DNA of 7,889 nt from an uncultured Collinsella sp. (GTDB lineage: Bacteria; Actinomycetota; Coriobacteriia; Coriobacteriales; Coriobacteriaceae). The notes beneath the pieces are model-generated. The model did no database searches, was not told the DNA's origin, and saw nothing but the letters and a program-made list of their open reading frames with translations. The stretch lies in contig UQVT01000087.1 in the NCBI GenBank assembly GCA_900544465.1, forward strand, positions 1 through 7,889, written 5' to 3'. This document shows, in pieces, positions 1 to 5,943 of the stretch (positions within the stretch are counted from its first letter, which is position 1; each line of letters opens with the position of its first letter). Position numbers and translations under genes: made by a program.

Positions 1-6
1 AAGGAG
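1..6 (+). promoter_or_regulatory. Shine-Dalgarno site of ligA
   Basis: AAGGAG lies 7 bases before the ATG at 14. It is a strong ribosome-binding site and supports that start, which includes the whole N-terminal extension of the ligase. The promoter lies outside the window. Confidence 0.85.
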
Positions 7-13
7 TGCCGCT

Positions 14-2242
14 ATGGAGCAATCGAGCCTGTTTGGTGACGGCGTGGACATCGATGCCGAAACACCCGCGACCGCGGAAGCCACCGCACCGACCGATGCC
101 CGTGCCCAGGCGGCAGCGCGCGCGGCCGAGCTGCGCCACGAGCTCGATTACCACGCCTATCGCTACTACATGCTCGATGCGCCCGAGATCACGGACGCCG
201 CCTTTGACAAAATGCTCGTTGAGCTGCAGGAAATCGAGGCAACCTACCCCGACCTGGTGACGCCCGATAGCTATACCCAGCGCGTGGGCGGCTACGTGAG
301 CGAGCAGTTTACGCCGGTCACGCACATGGCACGCATGTATTCCATGGACGATGCCATGGATCTGGACGAGCTCGACGCGTGGCTCCAGCGTGCCGAGGAT
401 GCGCTCGGTGCCGGCAGCGTCACCTATACCTGCGAGCTTAAGATCGACGGCCTGGGTGTGGCGCTTACCTACCAAAACGGCACCTTTGTGCGCGCCGCCA
501 CGCGCGGTGACGGCACAACGGGCGAGGATGTGTCGCTCAATGTCCGCACCATCAAGGATGTGCCCATGCACCTGTCCGAGCCGGCGCTCGCCCACATGGG
601 TGCCGACCGCGAGCGTACCATCGAAGTACGCGGCGAGGTCTATATGCCCAAGGGCAGCTTTGTTCGTCTGAATGAAGAGGCCGATGCCGAGGGCCGCGAC
701 CCCTTCGCCAACCCGCGCAACGCCGCCGCCGGCAGCCTGCGCCAAAAGGATCCCAAGGTCACGGCGCGCCGCGACCTGGCCACCTTTATCTATGCCATCG
801 CCGATACCGACCCGCTGCACGTCCACAGCCAGCGCGAGTTCCTCGATTGGCTGCGCAGTGCCGGCTTTAGCGTCAACCCCAACGTGGCACGCTGCGCCAC
901 GCCGGCCGAGGTCCACGAGTTCTGTGCCCAGGCGCTCGAACATCGCGGTGACCTGGACTATGACATCGATGGCGTGGTCGTAAAGGTCGATAGCTTCCAG
1001 CAGCAGCTCGACCTGGGCTTTACCGCCCGCGCACCGCGCTGGGCCATTGCCTTTAAGTTCCCGCCCGAGGAAAAGCAGACCGTCCTGCGCGAGATTCGCA
1101 TCCAGGTGGGCCGCACCGGTGTGCTCACGCCGGTCGCCGAGTTCGACCCGGTGACGGTCGCCGGCTCCACCATCGCGCGCGCCACACTGCACAACATCGA
1201 CGAGATCCGTCGCAAAAACGTGTGCGAGGGCGACACCATCATCGTGCACAAGGCGGGTGATGTAATTCCCGAGGTCGTGGGTCCGGTGCTCGACAAGCGT
1301 CCAGCCGATTCGGTCGACTGGCGCATGCCCGAGGTCTGCCCCGTGTGCGGTAGCCCCGTGGTCCACGAGGACGGCGAGGTTGCCTACCGCTGCGTCTCCA
1401 TCGACTGCCCCGCACAACTCAAGGAGCGCCTGCTCCACTGGGTGAGCCGTGGCTGCATGGACGTCGACGGCCTAGGCGACGAGATCGTCGACAAGATGAT
1501 CGTCGCCGGCCTGATTCACGATGTCGCAGACTTCTACCAGCTCACGGTTGATGACATCGCCGGACTGGACACAGGGCGCACCTATGCCAGCTCCAACAGC
1601 AAAAAGGGCGTCAAGAAGGGCGATCCTATTCCGGTGGGCCTCAAGACGGCTGAGAAAATCATCGCCGAGCTCAACAAGTCCAAGAGCCAGCCGCTCGGTC
1701 GCGTGCTGTTTGCCCTGGGCATCCGCCACGTGGGCAAGAGCGTGGGCGAGGTCATCGCCGAGCGATTCCAGTCGATCGACAAGCTCATCTTGGCGAGCGA
1801 AGAGGACATCGCCGAGTGCGAGGGCATCGGTCCCAAGATTGCGGCGAGCGTCAAGCAGTTCCTGGCCGTGCCCGAGAACCTTGCCGTGCTGGAACGTCTG
1901 CGCCAAGCGGGCCTTTCGCTCAAGGTCGACTTGGGCGCCGCGCACGCGCAAGCCGCAGCCGACGCTGGCGTGGCAGGCGAGCTCGCCGACGCACAGCCAC
2001 TCGCGGGTCTGACCTTCGTGCTCACCGGCACGCTCGTCAACCGCACCCGCGACGAGGCGGGTGCGGCGCTCAAGGTGCTCGGTGCCAAGGTTTCGGGCAG
2101 TGTTTCAAAGAAGACGAGCTATCTGGTCGCCGGCCCCAAAGCGGGCTCCAAGCTCACCAAGGCCGAGCAGCTGGGCGTGCCCGTGTTGGACGAGGACGCG
2201 CTCGAGCAGATTCTTGCGACTGGTGAGGTGCCGGAGGCGTAA
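14..2242 (+). CDS. ligA: NAD+-dependent DNA ligase LigA
   Basis: This enzyme seals nicks between Okazaki fragments and after excision repair, using NAD+ to adenylate an active-site lysine and releasing NMN. At 742 residues it is longer than the usual ~670. Visible in order: an N-terminal extension (about 1-33) with QSSLF at 3-7; the NMN-binding Ia domain (about 34-85, AYRYYMLD); the adenylation domain with KIDG at 143-146 (K143 nucleophile), DGVVVK at 319-324 and the FKFP lysine K348; an OB fold; a four-cysteine zinc finger (C442, C445, C460, C465); helix-hairpin-helix repeats (about 510-630); and a C-terminal BRCT domain (about 665-742, FVLTGTL and KKTSYLVAG). A basic insertion at about 520-543 (SNSKKGVKKGD) sits before the HhH region; I recall similar insertions in actinobacterial LigA. 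The Ia position that is usually Tyr (Y35 in E. coli) is Phe64 here. All catalytic motifs are intact, so it should be functional. The ATG follows a strong ribosome site, and the stop overlaps the next small frame. Confidence 0.98.
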   Translation: MEQSSLFGDGVDIDAETPATAEATAPTDARAQAAARAAELRHELDYHAYRYYMLDAPEITDAAFDKMLVELQEIEATYPDLVTPDSYTQRVGGYVSEQFTPVTHMARMYSMDDAMDLDELDAWLQRAEDALGAGSVTYTCELKIDGLGVALTYQNGTFVRAATRGDGTTGEDVSLNVRTIKDVPMHLSEPALAHMGADRERTIEVRGEVYMPKGSFVRLNEEADAEGRDPFANPRNAAAGSLRQKDPKVTARRDLATFIYAIADTDPLHVHSQREFLDWLRSAGFSVNPNVARCATPAEVHEFCAQALEHRGDLDYDIDGVVVKVDSFQQQLDLGFTARAPRWAIAFKFPPEEKQTVLREIRIQVGRTGVLTPVAEFDPVTVAGSTIARATLHNIDEIRRKNVCEGDTIIVHKAGDVIPEVVGPVLDKRPADSVDWRMPEVCPVCGSPVVHEDGEVAYRCVSIDCPAQLKERLLHWVSRGCMDVDGLGDEIVDKMIVAGLIHDVADFYQLTVDDIAGLDTGRTYASSNSKKGVKKGDPIPVGLKTAEKIIAELNKSKSQPLGRVLFALGIRHVGKSVGEVIAERFQSIDKLILASEEDIAECEGIGPKIAASVKQFLAVPENLAVLERLRQAGLSLKVDLGAAHAQAAADAGVAGELADAQPLAGLTFVLTGTLVNRTRDEAGAALKVLGAKVSGSVSKKTSYLVAGPKAGSKLTKAEQLGVPVLDEDALEQILATGEVPEA

Positions 2243-2421
2243 TGGATATAGAGAATCGCAATTGCTTGCAGGTGGAAGGGCGCGCGAGGCATTCCCAAGT
2301 GCAGGCAAAAGAGCGCTTAATGATGCGAATTTGCATTGCCGAGCGTGAGCGCGCGGCGGGTGCATCTCGCGATGCCTTTGAGGCGTTGACCGAGCTAGAG
2401 GCGAGGCTCGGTCTAGCCTAG
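2242..2421 (+). CDS. Small hypothetical protein coupled to ligA
   Basis: This 59-residue frame begins at an ATG that shares one base with the ligA stop (TAATG). GGAGG at 2233-2237, inside the last ligA codons, lies 4 bases upstream, a layout typical of translational coupling. The product is charged and hydrophilic, with no signal peptide or membrane segment. Its second half (IAERERAAG, then DAFEALTELEARLGLA) should form an amphipathic helix. It reminds me of the C-terminal tails of small Phd/RelB-type antitoxins, but the usual DNA-binding N-terminus is absent and no toxin gene follows, so I assign no function. It may be a real small protein, an antitoxin remnant, or a chance frame. Its last codons overlap the end of the opposing regulator remnant. 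Confidence 0.42.
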   Translation: MDIENRNCLQVEGRARHSQVQAKERLMMRICIAERERAAGASRDAFEALTELEARLGLA

Positions 2422-2523
2422 AGAGACCGGCACCGTGATCTGCGTCACGTAGGTTGTGGGGTCGTCGCTGATGATGTCGTCGATCAGGGCAATCTCGCGT
2501 CGCCCCGTTACGCTGCTAACTTG
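2413..2523 (-). pseudogene. C-terminal remnant of a GyrI-like effector-binding regulator
   Basis: On the minus strand a 36-codon open stretch ends at TAG (2413-2415) and is cut off upstream by an in-frame TGA at 2524-2526, with no start codon. It reads GRREIALIDD, then SDDPTTYVTQITVPVSLG. The pattern REIxLID, a short acidic gap, then DPxxYVTxIxxPV is the typical C-terminus of GyrI-like effector-binding domains in MerR-type (BmrR/TipA-like) and AraC-type regulators. The DNA-binding part and most of the ligand domain are missing, so this is probably debris from a deletion or recombination. Homology seems to begin almost where the MATE gene stops. A MerR-type drug regulator next to a multidrug pump would be a natural former arrangement, but that is inference. 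The assignment rests on about 30 residues. Confidence 0.5.
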
Positions 2524-3854
2524 TCAAAAGCCCCGCGCCGGTTGAGTACGGTAAACGCAATCACGCAAATGACTGCCGACAAAATCGATCCGCACGGCGA
2601 CGCGATGCCCATGGGAAACAGCGTGTCGGAATAGGCGTTCGACAGCAGCCAAGCGCCCGGCACGCGAATGAGCGCCACGGCCAGCACGTTGTGCGCAAAG
2701 CCGATATAGCTCTTGCCGTATGCAGCGAAAAAGCCGCTAAAGCAAATGTGGATGCCGGCAAAAATCGCGTCGAAAATGTAGCTGCGCATATAGCCGGTGC
2801 CGGCCGCGACTACTGCAGCGTCCTTGGCAAAAAAGCCGATAAACGCCGGCGCCACCAGCCACATCAGCACCGTGATCAGGCAGCCATACACCACCGAGAT
2901 CGTCATGGCGTCCTTGAGTACCTGACGTGCACGATCGCCCTTGCCCGCGCCGGCGTTTTGCGCCGTGAGCGCGCTGACGGTGGCACCCATGGAGCTCGGC
3001 ACAATGAACAAAAAGCTGATCATCTTTTCGACCAGGCCCACGGCGGCGGCGTCGACCAGGCCGCGATGGTTGGCGATGACGGTGATAAACATAAACGCCA
3101 CCTGGATGCAGCCGTCCTGTACTGCCATGGGCACGCCGATTTTAAGAATGCTGCTGAGCACCTCGGGCTGGGGACGCAGGTCGCTGCGCTTAACATGGAT
3201 GTTCGTGCGACGGCTCTTGAGCCACACGAGCGCGAGGGCAACGCTTGCCGTCTGGGCGGTTACCGTGCCGAGCGCCGCGCCCACGGGGCCGAGCCCCATG
3301 TGGCCGATAAACAGAAAATCGAGCGCGATGTTAATGATGCATGCCACGCCGATCACGTACATGGGCGAGCGCGAATCGCCCAGGCCGCGAAAGATGGCCG
3401 AGAGAATGTTGTATGCGGCAATAAACGGAATGCCGACAAAGCAGATACGCAGGTAGGCGGCGGTGCCTTCGACCGCCTCGGGCGGCGTGCCAATGAGCGC
3501 CACAACCTGCGGGCATAGTGCAAACAAGATGACAGCCAGTACCACCGAGACGCCCATAAACAGCGTGATGGTATTGCCGATGGCGGTCTCGGCGCGGTCG
3601 AAGCGGCGCGAGCCCACGGCATGGCCGACGATGACCGTCGTTCCCATGGCCAGGCCCACGAGCGTCACGGTAATGATATAGAGCGTCTGCGCGCCATTAC
3701 CCACGGCGGTGATGCCGGCGGCGCCGCTAAACTGCCCCATCATGTACAGGTCGGCCATGCCGTAGAGCATCTGCAAAAAGTACGAGAGCATATAAGGCAG
3801 GGCAAAGACCGCGATGGTCTTAAGGACATTGCCGCGTGTGAGGTCGTGTTCCAT
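2508..3854 (-). CDS. MATE-family multidrug/metabolite exporter
   Basis: This 448-residue polytopic inner-membrane protein has the usual MATE length and two-half build of about 12 membrane helices. The N-terminus (MEHDLTRGNVLKTIAVFALP) matches the common MATE opening, and the first helix pair contains MLYGMADLYMMG. The first half carries ILSAIFRGLGDSRSPMY and NIALDFLFIG, and the second half repeats the layout with VPMAVQDG, ALTAQNAGAGKGDRA and LIRVPGAWLLS. These are hallmarks of the prokaryotic MATE transporters related to DinF and MepA. Family members use a Na+ or H+ gradient to export cationic drugs or metabolites; the substrate here cannot be read from sequence. The ribosome site before the ATG is weak (GAAAG about 10 bases upstream). 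The gene diverges from the ABC exporter pair across 259 bp and converges with ligA. No disabling change is seen. The last residues (FDKLAA) lie at the junction with the regulator remnant, so the extreme C-terminus may be altered. Confidence 0.95.
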   Translation of the reverse strand: MEHDLTRGNVLKTIAVFALPYMLSYFLQMLYGMADLYMMGQFSGAAGITAVGNGAQTLYIITVTLVGLAMGTTVIVGHAVGSRRFDRAETAIGNTITLFMGVSVVLAVILFALCPQVVALIGTPPEAVEGTAAYLRICFVGIPFIAAYNILSAIFRGLGDSRSPMYVIGVACIINIALDFLFIGHMGLGPVGAALGTVTAQTASVALALVWLKSRRTNIHVKRSDLRPQPEVLSSILKIGVPMAVQDGCIQVAFMFITVIANHRGLVDAAAVGLVEKMISFLFIVPSSMGATVSALTAQNAGAGKGDRARQVLKDAMTISVVYGCLITVLMWLVAPAFIGFFAKDAAVVAAGTGYMRSYIFDAIFAGIHICFSGFFAAYGKSYIGFAHNVLAVALIRVPGAWLLSNAYSDTLFPMGIASPCGSILSAVICVIAFTVLNRRGAFDKLAA

Positions 3855-3884
3855 GAGCGGGGCTTTCTGGCTGGGTTCGTTTAG

Positions 3885-3896
3885 CTACCAGTGTAG
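3885..3896. repeat. Inverted repeat CTAC-N4-GTAG
   Basis: CTACCAGTGTAG has 4-bp arms and a 4-bp gap. It lies between the MATE start and the larger CTACAA/TTGTAG dyad, with centres about 21.5 bp apart, or two helical turns. The shared GTAG half-site ends suggest a tandem operator. The arms are short, so chance is possible. Confidence 0.3.
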
Positions 3897-3904
3897 TGAA
3901 AACC

Positions 3905-3919
3905 CTACAACGATTGTAG
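3905..3919. promoter_or_regulatory. Palindromic operator candidate CTACAA-N3-TTGTAG
   Basis: CTACAACGATTGTAG is a perfect inverted repeat with 6-bp arms and a 3-bp centre. On the minus strand it covers the putative -10 hexamer (TACAAT) and expected start site of the MATE gene, where a repressor would block transcription. The binding protein is unknown. Confidence 0.45.
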
Positions 3920-3940
3920 AGTCAAGGTTTGCGTTGGCAG
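3913..3940 (-). promoter_or_regulatory. Putative MATE-gene promoter
   Basis: On the minus strand, CTGCCA (3935-3940, 4 of 6 to the -35 consensus) is followed after 16 bp by TACAAT (3913-3918, 5 of 6 to the -10 consensus). This would start RNA near 3906, about 50 bases before the MATE ATG. A second reading pairs TTGACT (3920-3925) with the weaker TTTTCA (3897-3902) at a 17-bp gap. I cannot choose firmly between them, but both place the CTACAA/TTGTAG dyad within the promoter. Confidence 0.4.
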
Positions 3941-3944
3941 TGGG

Positions 3945-4097
3945 GTGAAAAAAATCGCGCGCACCATTATTCCGAGTGAATATGGACACACGTCACGAGA
4001 ACTCGTCGCCGTCGCTAACCTTGCAGAAAACGATTTCGGAATACTTGACACCATTATTCGGCGCGCAATAATACGTGCGTTTGCGAACAACGTTTGA
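3945..4097 (+). CDS. Candidate small ribbon-helix-helix-like protein
   Basis: This 50-codon frame starts at GTG and ends 16 bases before the first ABC gene. The product starts VKKIARTII, which could be the DNA-contacting strand. It then reads SRELVAVANLAEND, a bend FGIL, and DTIIRRAIIRAFANN. This matches the strand-helix-turn-helix layout and length of Arc/CopG-type repressors (45-53 residues), and the tail resembles their second helix (xIRRAIxxF). It would be a fitting local regulator of the two exporters. Against it: the GTG has only a weak ribosome site, the codons are AT-richer than those of its neighbours (tandem AAA and ATA), and a near-consensus promoter with dyads lies inside it. It may therefore be control DNA that merely happens to be open. 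No ATG or earlier convincing start exists; the frame is closed by TGA at 3897-3899. Confidence 0.3.
   Translation: MKKIARTIIPSEYGHTSRELVAVANLAENDFGILDTIIRRAIIRAFANNV
3962..3982. promoter_or_regulatory. Upstream operator candidate (first CACCATTATTC copy)
   Basis: CACCATTATTC (3962-3972) is repeated exactly at 4049-4059. This copy runs into GAATA, giving the dyad TATTC-N5-GAATA (3968-3982). The dyad centre sits about 13 bp after the repeat start, nearly as in the second copy. Two similar dyads about 87 bp apart suggest a paired binding site. Confidence 0.35.
3995..4006. repeat. Inverted repeat ACGAG-AA-CTCGT
   Basis: A perfect 12-bp dyad with 5-bp arms lies between the two CACCATTATTC copies and about 40 bp upstream of the -35 hexamer of the ABC promoter. 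It could be a separate regulator site, but no binding protein can be named. Confidence 0.25.
4045..4072 (+). promoter_or_regulatory. Promoter of the ABC exporter genes
   Basis: TTGACA (4045-4050) matches the -35 consensus perfectly. After 16 bp comes AATAAT (4067-4072), 5 of 6 to the -10 consensus. RNA would start near 4079, about 35 bases before the GTG start at 4114. In GC-rich DNA such a match is unlikely by chance. Confidence 0.65.
4049..4072. promoter_or_regulatory. Operator candidate overlapping the ABC promoter
   Basis: The second CACCATTATTC copy continues into ATTATT-N8-AATAAT (4053-4072), an inverted repeat with perfect 6-bp outer arms (8 of 10 pairs overall). The left arm lies in the promoter spacer and the right arm is the -10 hexamer itself, the classic place for a repressor that excludes RNA polymerase. 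MarR- or TetR-type proteins often use sites of this kind; the actual regulator is unknown. Confidence 0.45.
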
Positions 4098-4098
4098 T

Positions 4099-4103
4099 GG
4101 GGG
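4099..4103 (+). promoter_or_regulatory. Ribosome-binding site deciding the GTG start
   Basis: GGGGG lies 10 bases before the GTG at 4114. An in-frame TGA at 4105-4107 excludes any earlier start, so GTG is the first usable codon. The site begins just after the stop of the candidate 50-codon frame, which could permit coupling. Confidence 0.5.
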
Positions 4104-4113
4104 TTGAACCTGC

Positions 4114-5943
4114 GTGCGCAATCTCAAAATACTGTTTTCCTATCTAGGGGCATACCGTCGCGATGCCATCCTCGGCGTGTTCTTTGTGTCGGTCGAGACG
4201 GTGCTCGAGCTGTTTATCCCGGTCATCATGGCCAGCATCATCGATGTGGGCGTGCCTGCGGGTGATATCAACTACATGCTGCTGCAGGGCGCGTACATGT
4301 TGGTGTGCGCTGCGCTTTCGCTGGTACTGGGCTTGGGTTATGCCCGCACGTCCGCCCGCGTTGCCTCGGGCCTAGGCACTAACCTGCGCGAGGCCGAGTA
4401 CAAAAAGATTCAGACGCTCGCTTTTGGTAACCTGGACAACTACGACGCCAGCTCGCTCGTCACCCGCATGACCACGGACATCACCGTTATCCAAAATGCT
4501 GTGGGCAACGGCTTTCGCCCTATGGTGCGCGGCCCGGTGACGCTTATCGTCGGCCTTATCTACGCGCTGATGCTGTCGCGCCCGCTCGCCACCGTCTTTG
4601 CGATCATCTTGCCCGTGCTGGCAATCGTACTGGGCGTCATCACCTATCGCGTCAGTCCGCTCTACCGCCAACTCCAGACCTCGATGGACCACCTCAACGG
4701 CGTGGTACAGGAAGACCTCACCGCCGTGCGTGCCGTCAAGGCCTACGTTCGTACCGAGCACGAGGAGGCCAAGTTCGACGCAGTCAATACCGAGCTTGCG
4801 CGCACTGCGACAAAGACCTTTGGCAGCGCGGTGCTCAACCTGCCGGTGTTTCAGCTGTCGATGTACGTGGCTGCGCTCTCCATCCTGTGGATTGGCGGCC
4901 GCATGATTCTCGCCGGCAAGCTGGGCGTGGGCTCGCTCACGGGCTTTATGAGCTACGTGCTGCTGATCATGAATTCGCCCATGATGATTTCTAACGTGTT
5001 TTTGCTGCTCACGCGCGCTCTTACGAGTGTGGGCCGTATCGCCGAGGTGCTCGATGAGGAACCCTTTATCGCCAACCCCGCGGGAGACCTCGCGATTGCG
5101 GCACCAGCGGACGGCAGTATCGAGTTTCGCGACGTTTCCTTTAAATACCGCGCGGATGCAGACGAGGATGTGCTCGAGCATATCGACCTTCGCATCGAGA
5201 GCGGCTCGACGGTGGGCATCCTCGGCGGTACGGGATCGGGCAAGAGCTCGCTTGTGCAGCTGATTGCGCGCCTGTGCGACGCTACCGAGGGCGCCGTGCT
5301 TGTGGGCGGACGTGACGTGCGTGACTACGACCTCGCGACCCTACGCGACGCCGTGGGCATTGTGCTGCAAAAGAACGTGCTGTTTACGGGCACCGTGCGC
5401 GAGAATCTGCAGTGGGGCAATCCGCAGGCGTCGGACGATGAGCTCCTCGCGGCTTGCCGCGCGGCGTGCGTGGACGAGTTCCTTGATCGCATCGGCGGGC
5501 TGGACGGCGAGTTGGGCCAAGGCGGCGCCGGTGTCTCGGGTGGCCAGAAGCAACGCCTGTGCATCGCGCGCACGCTGCTCAAGCATCCGCGCGTGCTCAT
5601 TTTTGATGACTCCACCAGCGCGGTCGATATGGCGACCGACGCTAAGATTCGCGAGCACATCGCCCGGATTTCCGATACGACCGTGCTCATCATCGCCCAG
5701 CGCATCGCGAGCGTCATGGATGCCGATCGCATTGTGGTGTTGGACGACGGTCGTGTCCACGGCGTGGGCACGCACGAGGAGCTGCTGGCGGGCGACAACA
5801 TCTACCAGGAGGTTTACGCCTCGCAGATGGAGTTTGCGGGGAACGTGGACGCCGGCGCCGGCAGCGACGATGGCTGCGCGAACGATCCGTTTTCCTCCGT
5901 CCCCAGCGAATCGCCCTTGGAAGGGGGTGAGCGCCATGCCTAA
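4114..5943 (+). CDS. Heterodimeric ABC exporter, degenerate-site subunit
   Basis: This 609-residue protein fuses a six-helix type I ABC exporter membrane domain (about 1-310) to a nucleotide-binding domain (from about 334). Visible motifs are Walker A GGTGSGKSS (371-379, K377), Q-loop Q419, signature VSGGQ (474-478) and Walker B IFDD (496-499). The residue after the Walker B Asp is Asp499 instead of the catalytic Glu, and the switch position is Gln529 (IIAQR) instead of His. These are exactly the changes found in the degenerate half of heterodimeric exporters such as TM287/TM288, BmrCD and EfrCD, so this subunit should bind but barely hydrolyse ATP at its own site. It presumably pairs with the next gene product to export drugs, lipids or peptides; the substrate is unknown. 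Translation starts at GTG, because an in-frame stop lies three codons upstream. The ~33-residue hydrophilic tail after YASQMEFAG is not typical and encodes the ribosome site of the next gene. The two genes overlap by 8 bases. Confidence 0.95.
   Translation: MRNLKILFSYLGAYRRDAILGVFFVSVETVLELFIPVIMASIIDVGVPAGDINYMLLQGAYMLVCAALSLVLGLGYARTSARVASGLGTNLREAEYKKIQTLAFGNLDNYDASSLVTRMTTDITVIQNAVGNGFRPMVRGPVTLIVGLIYALMLSRPLATVFAIILPVLAIVLGVITYRVSPLYRQLQTSMDHLNGVVQEDLTAVRAVKAYVRTEHEEAKFDAVNTELARTATKTFGSAVLNLPVFQLSMYVAALSILWIGGRMILAGKLGVGSLTGFMSYVLLIMNSPMMISNVFLLLTRALTSVGRIAEVLDEEPFIANPAGDLAIAAPADGSIEFRDVSFKYRADADEDVLEHIDLRIESGSTVGILGGTGSGKSSLVQLIARLCDATEGAVLVGGRDVRDYDLATLRDAVGIVLQKNVLFTGTVRENLQWGNPQASDDELLAACRAACVDEFLDRIGGLDGELGQGGAGVSGGQKQRLCIARTLLKHPRVLIFDDSTSAVDMATDAKIREHIARISDTTVLIIAQRIASVMDADRIVVLDDGRVHGVGTHEELLAGDNIYQEVYASQMEFAGNVDAGAGSDDGCANDPFSSVPSESPLEGGERHA
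5919..5930 (+). promoter_or_regulatory. Strong ribosome-binding site of the second ABC gene
   Basis: AAGGGGGTGA (5921-5930) differs by one base from the perfect complement of the 16S rRNA 3' end and ends 5 bases before the ATG at 5936. It fixes the start of the second subunit inside the end of the first gene. Confidence 0.85.

Noticed and set aside
1816..2226. Second forward open frame inside the 3' part of ligA (136 codons)
   Set aside because: Arg/Gly/Ala-rich frame overlapping the conserved HhH and BRCT domains; no family features.
2409..2429. Stem CGGTCT/AGACCG with a 9-base loop as a terminator between ligA and the MATE gene
   Set aside because: The stem is only 6 bp, the loop is large and no T-run follows on either strand, so it does not support a rho-independent terminator.
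2691..3518. Plus-strand open frame opposite the MATE gene (275 codons)
   Set aside because: The composition is His/Arg/Ala-rich without hydrophobic segments or motifs, and it is opposite a clear membrane protein. It is a shadow frame.
3905..4090. Minus-strand 61-codon frame in the divergent region
   Set aside because: It has no ribosome site or recognisable motif, and it overlaps the MATE promoter and all dyads. The plus-strand 50-codon frame in the same place looks more protein-like.
4097..4147. Short ATG frame starting at 4097, overlapping the stop of the 50-codon frame
   Set aside because: Only 16 codons, with no ribosome site of its own and no leader-peptide features such as repeated regulatory codons or an attenuator hairpin.
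4372..5181. Minus-strand open frame opposite the first ABC gene (269 codons)
   Set aside because: Low-complexity His/Arg/Val-rich translation, no plausible start signal, opposite a conserved coding region.
5264..5935. Upstream extension of the second ABC gene to 5264, giving an 871-residue protein
   Set aside because: The first 224 residues lie out of frame over the ATPase domain of the first ABC gene and read as Arg/Ser/Cys-rich nonsense. The near-perfect ribosome site before 5936 fixes the real start.
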